Shown piece after piece: positions 35,659 to 43,535 of a stretch of DNA of 64,000 nt. Origin of the DNA: Neobacillus sp. YX16 (GTDB taxonomy: Bacteria > Bacillota > Bacilli > Bacillales > Cytobacillaceae); assembly GCF_030123505.1 (NCBI RefSeq), contig NZ_CP126115.1, forward strand, positions 3,486,001 to 3,550,000, given 5' to 3'. Numbering within the stretch: the stretch's first letter is position 1; every line of letters begins with the position of its first letter. The translations under genes were made by a program, and so were the position numbers. Below the pieces are notes generated by a model that was given only the letters and a program-made list of their open reading frames with translations, had not been told where the DNA came from and made no database searches.

Positions 35659-35896
35659 TCAATGACAGACTACTCGATCTCCTATTTTCCACTGGTGACC
35701 CCCTTCACCAATCTCTGCCACTATAACTGCTACGTCTAAACTCGGAAATATGAGGATAAGTCCAATTGGGATTGCCACCAATAGCTGTTTTATAATCAAC
35801 AGGATTTAACCCCATCGCATATACCTCAACTAATATCTCCCCTGGACCGGGACTTGGTGTTTCAACTTCTCTACCTTCATGTCTTTCCTTTGACAT
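35659..35896 (-). pseudogene. Remnant of a zinc-type alcohol dehydrogenase/quinone oxidoreductase
   Basis: The minus strand begins MSKERHEGREVETPSPGPGE, then ILVEVYAMGLNPVDYK, the N-terminal GroES-like part of an MDR alcohol dehydrogenase. After WTYPHI the frame shifts: another frame continues LDVAVIVAEIGEG and QWKIGDRVVCH before a stop. The rest of the enzyme (about 250 residues) is missing. So this is a frameshifted and truncated remnant. Another oxidoreductase remnant lies at 36566, on the other side of the MarR gene, which suggests that an older gene set here has decayed. Confidence 0.8.
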
Positions 35897-36013
35897 TTTT
35901 CACGCAATAGCAATGCTTTCATTTATTTCATACTTTTCATGTAATCTTACTAAGTTTTAGAACAAAGTTTATAATATATACTAATCTGATGGAAACAAGA
36001 AAATATGATTTAT

Positions 36014-36054
36014 TTGACCTTGGAATAATTTCGTGTTAATTTGTATATGCAAAT
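36014..36054 (+). promoter_or_regulatory. marR promoter with overlapping operator
   Basis: TTGACC (36014-36019), 17 bases, TAATTT (36037-36042). The near-palindrome ATTTGTATATGCAAAT (36039-36054) covers the -10 and start point, as expected for autorepression. Confidence 0.65.
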
Positions 36055-36073
36055 GAAAAAAAGGATTGATTAC

Positions 36074-36508
36074 ATGAATGAAGAAGAACAGGTATTAATA
36101 CATTGTCTTTACTTTACAGCTAGTCGCTTTGCTCGAAATATAACAAAATTAACCGAAAAGACATTTGATTTTGGTGACCTTGCTCCATCGTATCTTTACA
36201 TGATTATGATTGTGAAATTCCATCCAGAAATCACACAGAAGGAACTATGCCACAAGTTATCTATTGCTCCTTCCACAAGTACGAGGTTTATTGATAAACT
36301 TGAAAAATTAAAACTGGTTACCAGAAAAATGGATGGAAAACAAACACTGATTTCTTTAACGGAGGAAGGAGAAAAGGTGTACCTCCAGTTTCGGGTTTCT
36401 TTAAAAGAATTGTTTAACAGCTATTCCGAAATCTTGGGACGCGAGTTCAGTAAAGATTTAAGTAAAACTCTTCATGAAGCGAGTAATAAGTTAGAAAGAG
36501 AAATGTAA
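36074..36508 (+). CDS. MarR-family transcriptional regulator
   Basis: 144 residues from the ATG at 36074 (AAAAGG upstream; the earlier TTG/ATG codons lie inside the operator). Winged helix: ITQKELCHKLSIAPSTSTRFIDKLEKLKLVTRK followed by the wing MDGKQTLISLTEEGEKVY. Flanking helices for dimer contact. One palindromic operator lies on its promoter and two lie between it and the oxidoreductase genes at 36767 onward, so it probably represses itself and this reductase set and responds to a quinone or electrophile. The ligand is inferred from the neighbours. Confidence 0.85.
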   Translation: MNEEEQVLIHCLYFTASRFARNITKLTEKTFDFGDLAPSYLYMIMIVKFHPEITQKELCHKLSIAPSTSTRFIDKLEKLKLVTRKMDGKQTLISLTEEGEKVYLQFRVSLKELFNSYSEILGREFSKDLSKTLHEASNKLEREM

Positions 36509-36524
36509 TTTTTTTTACCCATTC

Positions 36525-36540
36525 ATTTGTATATACAAAT
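36525..36540. promoter_or_regulatory. MarR operator candidate (perfect palindrome)
   Basis: ATTTGTATATACAAAT is a perfect 16-bp palindrome 16 bases after the marR stop codon, matching the operator at 36039. Confidence 0.65.
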
Positions 36541-36565
36541 ATTTAGGAAGCTTACTTATTCAGAA

Positions 36566-36634
36566 AAAATATTGCTAATTGTCGGTGCTGGACCAGGGAT
36601 TAGTTTAAATACAGCAAAGAAATTCGAAAATTAA
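36566..36634 (+). pseudogene. Remnant of an SDR gene (N-terminal fragment)
   Basis: In one frame it reads KILLIVGAGPGISLNTAKKFEN then stop. VGAGPGIS...TAKKF is the NAD(P)-binding start of a short-chain dehydrogenase. Only some 22 codons remain, with no proper start codon and no ribosome binding site. It sits between two MarR operators, so it was probably a target gene that was lost by deletion. Confidence 0.7.
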
Positions 36635-36679
36635 ACTGAAACAGAAACTATTTTTGAAGAAAAGTAAAATTTTTTATTA

Positions 36680-36703
36680 TTACATTTGTATGTACAAATG
36701 TAA
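36680..36703. promoter_or_regulatory. MarR operator candidate (24-bp inverted repeat)
   Basis: TTACATTTGTA-TG-TACAAATGTAA, the longest of the set, 64 bases before the first reductase gene. A weaker half-match (TGTTTACGTGTACAAACA) is at 37358-37375 before the second gene. Confidence 0.65.
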
Positions 36704-36766
36704 TAAATTCTCCGAATAAAACAATAAGTAAAACCAAATCAGAATTAGTCAAAAGGAGCATTACTA

Positions 36767-37303
36767 ATGAAAACTCTTGTAATTATCACCCACCCTAATT
36801 TAGGCCAATCTCGAATAAACCGCACTTGGATGCAGGAATTGAAAAAACACGAAGAAATTACGATTCATACTCTTTATCAAGCGTATCCAGATGGGAAAAT
36901 AAATGTAGCTCACGAACAAAGTCTATTAGAATCACATGACCGTATTATTCTCCAATTTCCATTCTACTGGTACAGCACCCCTTCTTTGTTAAAACAATGG
37001 CAGGATGAAGTGCTCTCCTACGGATGGGCTTATGGCGAAGGCGGCGACAAGCTTCACGGTAAAGAACTAGGTCTTGCGATTTCAACCTTTGGGCCAGAAG
37101 ATTCCTATCAGCCTACTGGCTATAATCATTTTACCATGGAGACCTTAACAACTCCTTTACAGCAAACAAGCAACCTCATTGGTACCCGTTTTATGCCGTT
37201 ATTTGTGCTGAATGGTGTAATGCATGTACCAGATCAACAACTTATAGAAAATGCAAAAGCTTATGTAAATCACGTTCTTCAGCCATCCTTGATTAAAGCT
37301 TAA
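36767..37303 (+). CDS. NAD(P)H:quinone oxidoreductase, flavodoxin fold (YwrO/KefF-like), copy 1
   Basis: 178 residues, Flavodoxin_2 fold. It starts MKTLVIITHPNLGQSRINRTW, a phosphate-binding loop for FMN/FAD; the central motif ILQFPFYWYSTPSLLKQWQD holds the substrate/flavin loop; then YGWAYGEGG and GLAISTFGPEDSYQ. It matches YwrO/general stress protein 14-like quinone reductases and the KefF ancillary proteins. Two-electron reduction of quinones or electrophiles is the likely reaction. It has a close paralogue next door at 37393 and three MarR-type operators nearby. Confidence 0.88.
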   Translation: MKTLVIITHPNLGQSRINRTWMQELKKHEEITIHTLYQAYPDGKINVAHEQSLLESHDRIILQFPFYWYSTPSLLKQWQDEVLSYGWAYGEGGDKLHGKELGLAISTFGPEDSYQPTGYNHFTMETLTTPLQQTSNLIGTRFMPLFVLNGVMHVPDQQLIENAKAYVNHVLQPSLIKA

Positions 37304-37392
37304 TTAAGATATTTAATTAAAGGTATTTCTTCCACTGTAATACCTATTAACGATTATTGTTTACGTGTACAAACATATGAAAGGTGATCAAG

Positions 37393-37917
37393 ATGAAAAC
37401 ATTAGTAATTGTAGCCCATCCAAACTTGGAAAAATCGAAGGTAAATAGAACTTGGTTGAACCGTCTTCAACAAGAAGAAAATGTTACGGTCCATAATCTC
37501 CATGCACATTACCCAACATTTGAGATTGATGTGAAAAAAGAACAGCAGCTTCTATTGGAGCATGATCGTATCGTTTTTCAATTCCCATTCTACTGGTACA
37601 GTTCACCCGCATTGTTAAAACAATGGCAGGATTTGGTTCTTACTTACGGTTGGGCTTATGGGTCAGAAGGAACAAAATTACGCGGCAAAGAGTTTATGTT
37701 AGTAATTTCAACAGGCGGACCTGAAGAAGCATATCAAGCTGGCGGATACAATCACTTCAGCATAAGCGAGTTAACCAAACCATTTCAGGCAACAGCCAAC
37801 TTGACGGGCATGCGGTTCTTGCCCACTTTTACGAAACAGGGAGTGCGCTTCTTAACGAACGAACAAGTACTCGAAAGTGCTGAAGATCTGGTATGTCATC
37901 TGAAAAATAACTATTAG
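37393..37917 (+). CDS. NAD(P)H:quinone oxidoreductase, flavodoxin fold, copy 2
   Basis: 174 residues from the ATG at 37393 (AAAGGTGATCAAG upstream; a GTG three codons earlier overlaps this ribosome binding site). It starts MKTLVIVAHPNLEKSKVNRTW and shares VFQFPFYWYSSPALLKQWQD, YGWAYG and LVISTGGPEEAYQ with copy 1, so the two arose by tandem duplication and have since diverged. The aldo-keto reductase gene starts 15 bases after its stop, hence an operon. A half operator-like dyad precedes it at 37358. Confidence 0.88.
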   Translation: MKTLVIVAHPNLEKSKVNRTWLNRLQQEENVTVHNLHAHYPTFEIDVKKEQQLLLEHDRIVFQFPFYWYSSPALLKQWQDLVLTYGWAYGSEGTKLRGKEFMLVISTGGPEEAYQAGGYNHFSISELTKPFQATANLTGMRFLPTFTKQGVRFLTNEQVLESAEDLVCHLKNNY

Positions 37918-37932
37918 AAAAGAGGTCTTGTA

Positions 37933-38955
37933 ATGAATTATAAATTGTTAGGAAGAAGCGGCTTACGAGTATCTGAATTAGCTTTAGGTACTATGACGTT
38001 TGGGGAAGACTGGGGATTTGGTGCTTCTAAGGACGAAAGCAAAAAAATCTTCAATGCTTTTGTTGAAGCTGGTGGGAACTTTATTGATACGGCTGTCAAT
38101 TATACGAATGGAACAAGTGAAAAATATGTTGGGGAATTTATTCATGAAAAGCGTGAACAGTTTGTCGTTGCGACTAAATATACACTGAACACTCGTCCAC
38201 ACGATCCAAATGGCGGCGGAAACCATCGAAAAAATCTCGTTCAATCTGTTGAAAAGAGCTTAAAACAGCTTCAGACCGATTATATTGATTTACTTTGGCT
38301 TCATGCTTGGGATTTCATGACACCGGTCGAAGAAGTGATGCGTGCACTTGACGATTTAGTTCGTTCCGGAAAAATTCTTTATGTAGGAGTCTCGGATACA
38401 CCTGCTTGGATTGTTTCACAAGCTAATATGCTGTCCACACTCCGCGGTTGGACTCCGTTTATCGGTTTGCAAGTGGAGTACAATTTGTTGCAGCGGACTC
38501 CAGAAAGAGATTTATTACCAATGGCACGCGCTTTAGATATTGGAGTTACTGCATGGGCACCAATGGCTGGCGGTGCACTAACGGGAAAATACAGTAATCC
38601 TTCATCTGAAAAAGGGAGATTATCACCTCAAAGTGCACGCTTAAATGAACGCAACCGGGCGATTGCTGCAGTTGTGGAAGAAATCGCAAAAGAAATAGGA
38701 GTTTCCCCTGCCCAAGTTGCACTAAACTGGGTCCGTCAACAAGCTGGTACCGTCATTCCGCTAATTGGTGCAAAACGAGAAGAACAAATGAAAGACAATC
38801 TTGGAAGTTTGGCTTTCCGGCTTTCAGAAACGCATCTTACCCAATTAAATGAAGCTAGCAACATTGAAATGGGATTCCCACATGATTTTCTTGCATCTGA
38901 ATCTGTGTTAAATGCCATCCATGGAAAAACGTTTGAAAAGATTGAAAATAAATAA
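37933..38955 (+). CDS. Aldo-keto reductase
   Basis: 340 residues, (beta/alpha)8 barrel. MNYKLLGRSGLRVSELALGTMTFG, then the catalytic region NFIDTAVNYTNGTSEKYVGEF (Asp and Tyr), VVATKYT (Lys) and LLWLHAWD (His). NADPH-binding end: VIPLIGAKREEQMKDNLGSL. This is the AKR9/11-like group common in Bacillus, using NADPH on carbonyls. Third gene of the operon behind the two quinone reductases, in keeping with a detoxification role. The ribosome binding site AGAGGTCTTGTA is of medium strength. Confidence 0.92.
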   Translation: MNYKLLGRSGLRVSELALGTMTFGEDWGFGASKDESKKIFNAFVEAGGNFIDTAVNYTNGTSEKYVGEFIHEKREQFVVATKYTLNTRPHDPNGGGNHRKNLVQSVEKSLKQLQTDYIDLLWLHAWDFMTPVEEVMRALDDLVRSGKILYVGVSDTPAWIVSQANMLSTLRGWTPFIGLQVEYNLLQRTPERDLLPMARALDIGVTAWAPMAGGALTGKYSNPSSEKGRLSPQSARLNERNRAIAAVVEEIAKEIGVSPAQVALNWVRQQAGTVIPLIGAKREEQMKDNLGSLAFRLSETHLTQLNEASNIEMGFPHDFLASESVLNAIHGKTFEKIENK

Positions 38956-39097
38956 TACTGGTTTGCTGCAAAGAAACAGAAACTACTGAAGCTGCAAATG
39001 ACCAGGATTCTGCCAGGAAATTATGGGATATCAGTATGATCTTAATCAAGCCTGGAATCCTCTTTTAAGGGCACCAAATTTTTTGTAAAAAATCACC

Positions 39098-39128
39098 TTG
39101 ACCTCAACTAAGGTTTAGGTTGTATCTT
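39098..39128 (+). promoter_or_regulatory. MerR-type promoter with 19-bp spacer
   Basis: TTGACC, then exactly 19 bases, then TATCTT. The spacer holds a dyad CCTCAAC-TAAG-GTTTAGG (one mismatch). A long spacer with a dyad is the hallmark of promoters activated by MerR proteins, and a MerR gene lies in this transcript. Confidence 0.7.
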
Positions 39129-39172
39129 TTTAATTGTATCTAATCAAAATAAAATATTGGAGGAAATAAAAT

Positions 39173-39883
39173 ATGACAAAATTCGCTTTTGTAACTGGTG
39201 CTAATAAAGGTATTGGCTATGAGATTGTCCGTCAATTAGCAGAAAAAAATTATCACGTATTTTTAGGAGCCCGAAATGAAAAACTCGGACAAAAAGCTGT
39301 ACAATCTTTAGGCTTATCGAATGTTTCATTTGTTCAAGTTGATCTTTCAGACACTCAATCAATTCAAAACTCAAAAAATAAAATCCTTGAAGTTACGGAT
39401 CACTTAGATTTGTTAATAAATAACGCTGGTATTGCACTCGATTTCGGTATATTGCCTAGTGAATTAAAAATAGAAATCCTGCGTCAAGAATTTGATGTTA
39501 ACTTCTTTGGTACATTTCAAATGATCCAAACCTTATTACCACTAGTAAAAAAATCTCAGGATGGGAAAATTGTAAACGTCACTACCGATATGGCTTCGCA
39601 AACGATGTTTGACAATGGTGATGCTGGACAACTAAATATATTAGGCTATAATTCATCAAAAACCGCTGCAAATTCTTTAACATTAGCCTTTGGTAAAGAA
39701 TTTGGTATGAACGGTCCTGAGATTTTTGGAGTTACTCCTGGTTTTACCACTACCGACCTTAATGGCAATGCCCCAGGGGGCAAAACACCTGCGGAAGGTG
39801 CACAAATCATTGTTAAATACGCCTTAAGCGAAACAAATTATAATGGAAAAATCCTTAATAATAATGGGATTATTCCATGGTAA
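39173..39883 (+). CDS. Short-chain dehydrogenase/reductase (carbonyl reductase-like)
   Basis: 236 residues, classical SDR. TGANKGIG (residues 8-15) for the cofactor; DLLINNAGIA; VNVTTDMAS with the Ser region; YNSSKTAAN as the catalytic Tyr-x-x-x-Lys. It resembles carbonyl reductases of the CBR type (ANKGIGYEIVRQLAEK). NADPH preference is probable but not shown. First gene behind the 39098 promoter; the MerR gene follows 20 bases after its stop. Good GGAGG ribosome binding site. Confidence 0.9.
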   Translation: MTKFAFVTGANKGIGYEIVRQLAEKNYHVFLGARNEKLGQKAVQSLGLSNVSFVQVDLSDTQSIQNSKNKILEVTDHLDLLINNAGIALDFGILPSELKIEILRQEFDVNFFGTFQMIQTLLPLVKKSQDGKIVNVTTDMASQTMFDNGDAGQLNILGYNSSKTAANSLTLAFGKEFGMNGPEIFGVTPGFTTTDLNGNAPGGKTPAEGAQIIVKYALSETNYNGKILNNNGIIPW

Positions 39884-39902
39884 ACACCATATTGGAAATC
39901 CT

Positions 39903-40265
39903 ATGAATTATACGATCGGACAAGTTGCAAAAATCAATCATTTATCCATTTCGCAATTACGCTACTATGATAATCAAGGACTGTTCCCCTTTCTCAAAAG
40001 AACTGAAAAAGGGGACAGAGTTTTTGACGAAGATGCACTTAAATTTCTGGAAATTATCCTATGTTTAAAAAATACCGGAATGCCAATAAAGGACATTAAA
40101 GGGTTTGTAAATTGGTCAATGGATGGGACTGATACTCTTCCTCAACGACTAGAAATGATGAAACAACAAGAAATCAATGTTCTACAACAAATTCGTGATA
40201 CCGAAAAAAATTTAATAAAAATTCAACAAAAAATTGCTAGACTTGAACGTGAGTTGAAAAAATAA
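39903..40265 (+). CDS. MerR-family regulator
   Basis: 120 residues from the ATG at 39903. The start of the MerR fold, MNYTIGQVAKINHLSISQLRYYDNQGLFPFLKRTEKGDRVFDEDALKF, is at residue 1; a longer frame into the SDR gene is not needed. Then KNTGMPIKDIKGFVNW and a C-terminal coiled coil (about 80-118). No Cys pair for metal binding, so it is of the AdhR/YraB-like class that responds to aldehydes or other electrophiles. The promoter at 39098 is probably its own target. It ends in a good terminator. Confidence 0.87.
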   Translation: MNYTIGQVAKINHLSISQLRYYDNQGLFPFLKRTEKGDRVFDEDALKFLEIILCLKNTGMPIKDIKGFVNWSMDGTDTLPQRLEMMKQQEINVLQQIRDTEKNLIKIQQKIARLERELKK

Positions 40266-40268
40266 TAG

Positions 40269-40303
40269 AAAAAAGACCAACGTCACACATTTGGTCTTTT
40301 TGC
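40269..40303. terminator. Intrinsic terminator
   Basis: AAAAAGACCAA pairs with TTGGTCTTTTT, T-run on both strands. Confidence 0.85.
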
Positions 40304-40448
40304 AATATTTTGTAGATTTATATAAAAATATCCTAGGCTCCCAAGGGGCTTCGTGTCGTCCGTCAATTAATGCTTACTTGAGGAATTATTTCAAATGATT
40401 CTGTCAAAGAACTTAACACCTTAGTAAAATTTTTTATTCCACTTTTAA

Positions 40449-40491
40449 TAGTTTGAAACATTAATAAAAGAAGAGAGTTTTTGCACCATCT
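40449..40491. repeat. Imperfect direct repeat, left copy
   Basis: TAGTTTGAAACATTAATA... ending TTTTTGCACCATCT. A matching copy is at 43128-43168 in the same orientation, so the LysR/MFS pair lies between the two. The gap 40304-40542 otherwise shows nothing. Confidence 0.55.
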
Positions 40492-40542
40492 AATTGAACT
40501 CCCTCCGTTTGATACGAATATTTAAATCTACACAATCTCAAC

Positions 40543-41454
40543 TCAACAAGTAGTCTCCTCACATGACCAGTCTCTTGCATGTTTCAAAGTAATATCGATA
40601 AACATTGATAATGCAGGGGAAATCCACTTGTTTTTGTGATAAGCGACTTGGGAAAAAATCTGATTAAAACCACCAACGCAGGGAATAATTTTTAACCTTC
40701 CTGCCTTGATTTCATCATTTACTGTCATTAAAGGTAAATAAGCAATACCAAGCCCACTCATTACACACCGTTTCATCGCTTCTATACTCCAAAGTTCCAT
40801 TGTGTGGGAAGGTATGATTCCCCGTTCACCAAGGTATTCTTCAAACATCGTTCGGTAACTGCATTCTTTCTCATTCATGATCAAACACTGATTTATCTTT
40901 TGATTTTCGTAGCCATTATCTAAAATATTCAGAGGACAGTCAGGGCTGCCAACAAGGACAATAGGTTCGTCTAACAACGAATGGACGATTAAATCTGAAT
41001 CCTGCAACTGTGGCAACATGACAAATGCAATATCTGCACTACCATTAAGAATTAATCTCTTGTTATCTCCGCAGGTGGCGTTACTTAAGCTGATGCGTAC
41101 ATGAGGAAATTTCTTTCTATATTCTCTTAATATTGGTTCTAGGCGGTAAACCGTTAGAGATTCCGGAGCCGCAATCTTTAACTCCCCTCTCATATCGTCT
41201 CCATCACTGGTAATGCTTTCGATTTTCCCATAGGTATCTAAAATCTCTTTAGTATAGGGCAACAACTTCTTGCCAATATCAGTCAATCTTACCTTTCGAC
41301 CCATCCGATCAAACAGAGGTCCACCTAAATGTTCTTCAAGTGCCTGAATATGAGAAGTCACCGTGGATTGAGTGTAGCCTAAATGTTCTGCTGCTTGTGT
41401 GAAGCTACCCGTTTCAATGACCTTATTGAACGTAACAAAATGGCGTATTTCCAT
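40543..41454 (-). CDS. LysR-family transcriptional regulator
   Basis: 303 residues. N-terminal winged helix: MEIRHFVTFNKVIETGSFTQAAEHLGYTQSTVTSHIQALEEHLG (residues 1-45), then GGPLFDRMGRKVRLTDIG. The rest is a periplasmic-binding-like effector domain. It is divergent from the MFS transporter remnant at 41602 and probably controlled it. Effector unknown. It has a good ribosome binding site (AGGTGAAATA). Confidence 0.92.
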   Translation of the reverse strand: MEIRHFVTFNKVIETGSFTQAAEHLGYTQSTVTSHIQALEEHLGGPLFDRMGRKVRLTDIGKKLLPYTKEILDTYGKIESITSDGDDMRGELKIAAPESLTVYRLEPILREYRKKFPHVRISLSNATCGDNKRLILNGSADIAFVMLPQLQDSDLIVHSLLDEPIVLVGSPDCPLNILDNGYENQKINQCLIMNEKECSYRTMFEEYLGERGIIPSHTMELWSIEAMKRCVMSGLGIAYLPLMTVNDEIKAGRLKIIPCVGGFNQIFSQVAYHKNKWISPALSMFIDITLKHARDWSCEETTC

Positions 41455-41601
41455 TATTTCACCTACTTATATTTTACTCTTACTTTTATACTATCAAAAA
41501 AATCAATGGATAACTTCATAAACTTCAATTTTACTAATAATTAGTTGCAAGTTATTATTAAGAAAAAAACATTATATGAGGACAACGGAGGCACTTGAGT
41601 T

Positions 41602-42876
41602 TTGAAACGTATACACTATAGCTGGGTTATACTTACCATAACATTTTTATCCATTATTGTTGCCGGAATTGTCATGTCGTCATAAGGGGTTTTCATAGAC
41701 CCCTTAGAAAACGAATTTGGCTGGGATCGATCGATTATTGCACTTGCTTTTGCCATTAGTCTTTTTTTATATGGTATATCAGGACCGTTCATGGCAGCAT
41801 TATTAGAAGTGATTGGACTAAAAAAAATGATGATCGTTTCAATGATAACTTTGCTGACAGGTATCATTCTCACTTTATTTATGAACCAGTCATGGCAGTT
41901 GATCATTATTTGGGGCGTTATAATTGGACTGGGAGCAAGTCTTTTTTTAACGGTAGTAAGTCCATATGTGGCGAATCATTGGTTTGAGAAAAGAAGAGGT
42001 CTTGCAGTAGGAATATTAACGGCAAGTACAGCGACAGGTCAGTTAATTCTACTTCCTGTCTTAGCGGCTCTAATCGATAATTATTCGTGGCGCTGGGCAA
42101 TTGGGTTATTTTTGATCCTTAGTTCCATTATGGTTATCATAATCCTTTTATTTATGAAAAACACACCAAAGGATGCTGGTATTCTTCCATATGGACTTGA
42201 AAAGGAAATACCAGAGAGGAATAAAGTAGAAAAGAAAAATCCTATTGTTTTAGCCTTCAATGGCTTATTAGAAGCTGTAAAAGTGAAAGAATTTTGGTTA
42301 TTAGCTGGTAGTTTCTTTATTTGTGGGCTTTCAACGAGCGGTTTAATTGGTACCCATTTTGTTTCTTACTGTATAAGTTTTGGCATCCCTTTAGTGGCAG
42401 CAGCTTCGTTTCTTTCGTTTATGGGAATTTTTAATCTAGTAGGAACAACCCTTTCCGGCTGGCTGTCAGATCGTTTCGATAATCGATGGCTATTATTTTG
42501 GTACTACGGTTTAAGAGGGGCTTCTCTTCTACTCCTTCCTTATGCATTAAATGAAGGTTCCACAACTATGCTAGTTATCTTTACAGTCTTTTATGGATTA
42601 GATTGGATTGCAACAGTTCCCCCTACTATTAGTATCTCAAGACAAATCTTCGGGACGACTAAAAGTGGTATCATTTACGGTTGGATTTTCGCATCTCATC
42701 AGGTAGGTGCTGCAGTAGCTGCATATGGCGGGGGTCTAATCTATAAATTTTTCAACACTTATACTTGGGCCTTCTTCTTGGCAGGCGTTTTCTGTTTAGT
42801 TGCAAGCTTATTTGTCATTATTATTAAAAAACAACATTCAAGTCAATTATCTAAAGAAGGAATAATGAATATATAG
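41602..42876 (+). pseudogene. MFS transporter (OFA/MCT-like) with in-frame stop
   Basis: The frame from TTG at 41602 (ACGGAGG upstream) reads LKRIHYSWVILTITFLSI, IVAGIVMSS, then TAA at 41683-41685, then GVFIDPLENEFGWDRSI without any frameshift. The stop stands where these transporters usually have Ser (MSSSGVFID), so a single TCA to TAA change explains it. The rest (12-span MFS, with GWLSDRFDNR as the loop motif) is open to 42876, and re-initiation at ATG 41791 would lack two spans. It is either a recent pseudogene or a sequencing error. Substrate: small carboxylates are usual in the family. Confidence 0.85.
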
Positions 42877-43009
42877 CAATTCGTAGAAAAAAAGTGGTAT
42901 TTATTTTTCTCTTAAAGCACTAGATACCTTATCTGACAAAGTGTTTATTGATTCTGGCAATCAACCTATATTCAATAGAATATATATTTTAGTTATAACT
43001 TGAAGTTCT

Positions 43010-43056
43010 AAAGCCAAATTTCTAGGTGCTGCAATAAGAAATTTGGCTTTTTTATT
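43010..43056. terminator. Intrinsic terminator
   Basis: AAAGCCAAATTTCT pairs with AGAAATTTGGCTTT, then T-run. It ends the MFS transcript. Confidence 0.85.
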
Positions 43057-43127
43057 TGAATTCATTTAAATGACGGACAGCTGTCCCATTTGGCTTAAAA
43101 AATGAATAATTATTTTTTCCCCATTTT

Positions 43128-43168
43128 TAGTTTGAAACATTATTAATAGAGAGGTCTTTGCACCATCT
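43128..43168. repeat. Imperfect direct repeat, right copy
   Basis: TAGTTTGAAACATTATTAATAG... CTTTGCACCATCT. See the copy at 40449. Confidence 0.55.
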
Positions 43169-43245
43169 TTTTGTACTAACCTGCGCGTTGATTACAGCAA
43201 TAAGATCGTACCACTATTGAGGCAATTTTTAGTGTAAAATGAAAA

Positions 43246-43278
43246 AATGAGACGGATATGATCCGCCTCATTTTTTTA
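43246..43278. terminator. Intrinsic terminator
   Basis: AAAATGAGACGGAT pairs with ATCCGCCTCATTTT (one mismatch), then T-run. It lies between the MFS and the small minus-strand gene. Confidence 0.8.
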
Positions 43279-43307
43279 CGTGCGCGCGATTAAGTTTGTC
43301 CATATTT

Positions 43308-43455
43308 TATAAATGGCGGCGTTTTCCACAGCCGCAACCACCTTGTTTTATGATTTGAATTGATTTTTTACAATTGGCTGAGAATCTGATGATCTTATAG
43401 GGTTGGCGTTTTGTTGGTTGGCTTCATTTTGCTCATTGTTGCCTTGTTCATTCAT
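43308..43455 (-). pseudogene. Small Asn/Gln-rich, Cys-tailed protein gene with a frameshift
   Basis: From ATG at 43455 (GTGGGGGACAAACT upstream) the frame reads MNEQGNNEQNEANQQN, then RSSDSQPIVKN and stops soon after. Adding one base in the run of six A (GTAAAAAATC) joins it to a frame ending IIKQGGCGCGKRRHL. I infer a small protein of about 49 residues with a Cys-rich basic tail, now split by a one-base deletion in a homopolymer. This could be a sequencing slip or programmed. It is co-oriented with, and downstream of, the spore-surface-like gene at 43536. Confidence 0.55.
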
Positions 43456-43535
43456 AGTTTGTCCCCCACTTTAAAAAAAGACAGCATTTTGCAGTCTTTT
43501 CCAGTCAATTAAATGCTTTCCCTGATTGAACGTGA

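Larger units (their letters stand above)
42877..43307. other. Intergenic region with terminators and a repeat
   Basis: It holds the terminator at 43010, the repeat copy at 43128 and a terminator at 43246. No gene seen. Confidence 0.6.
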
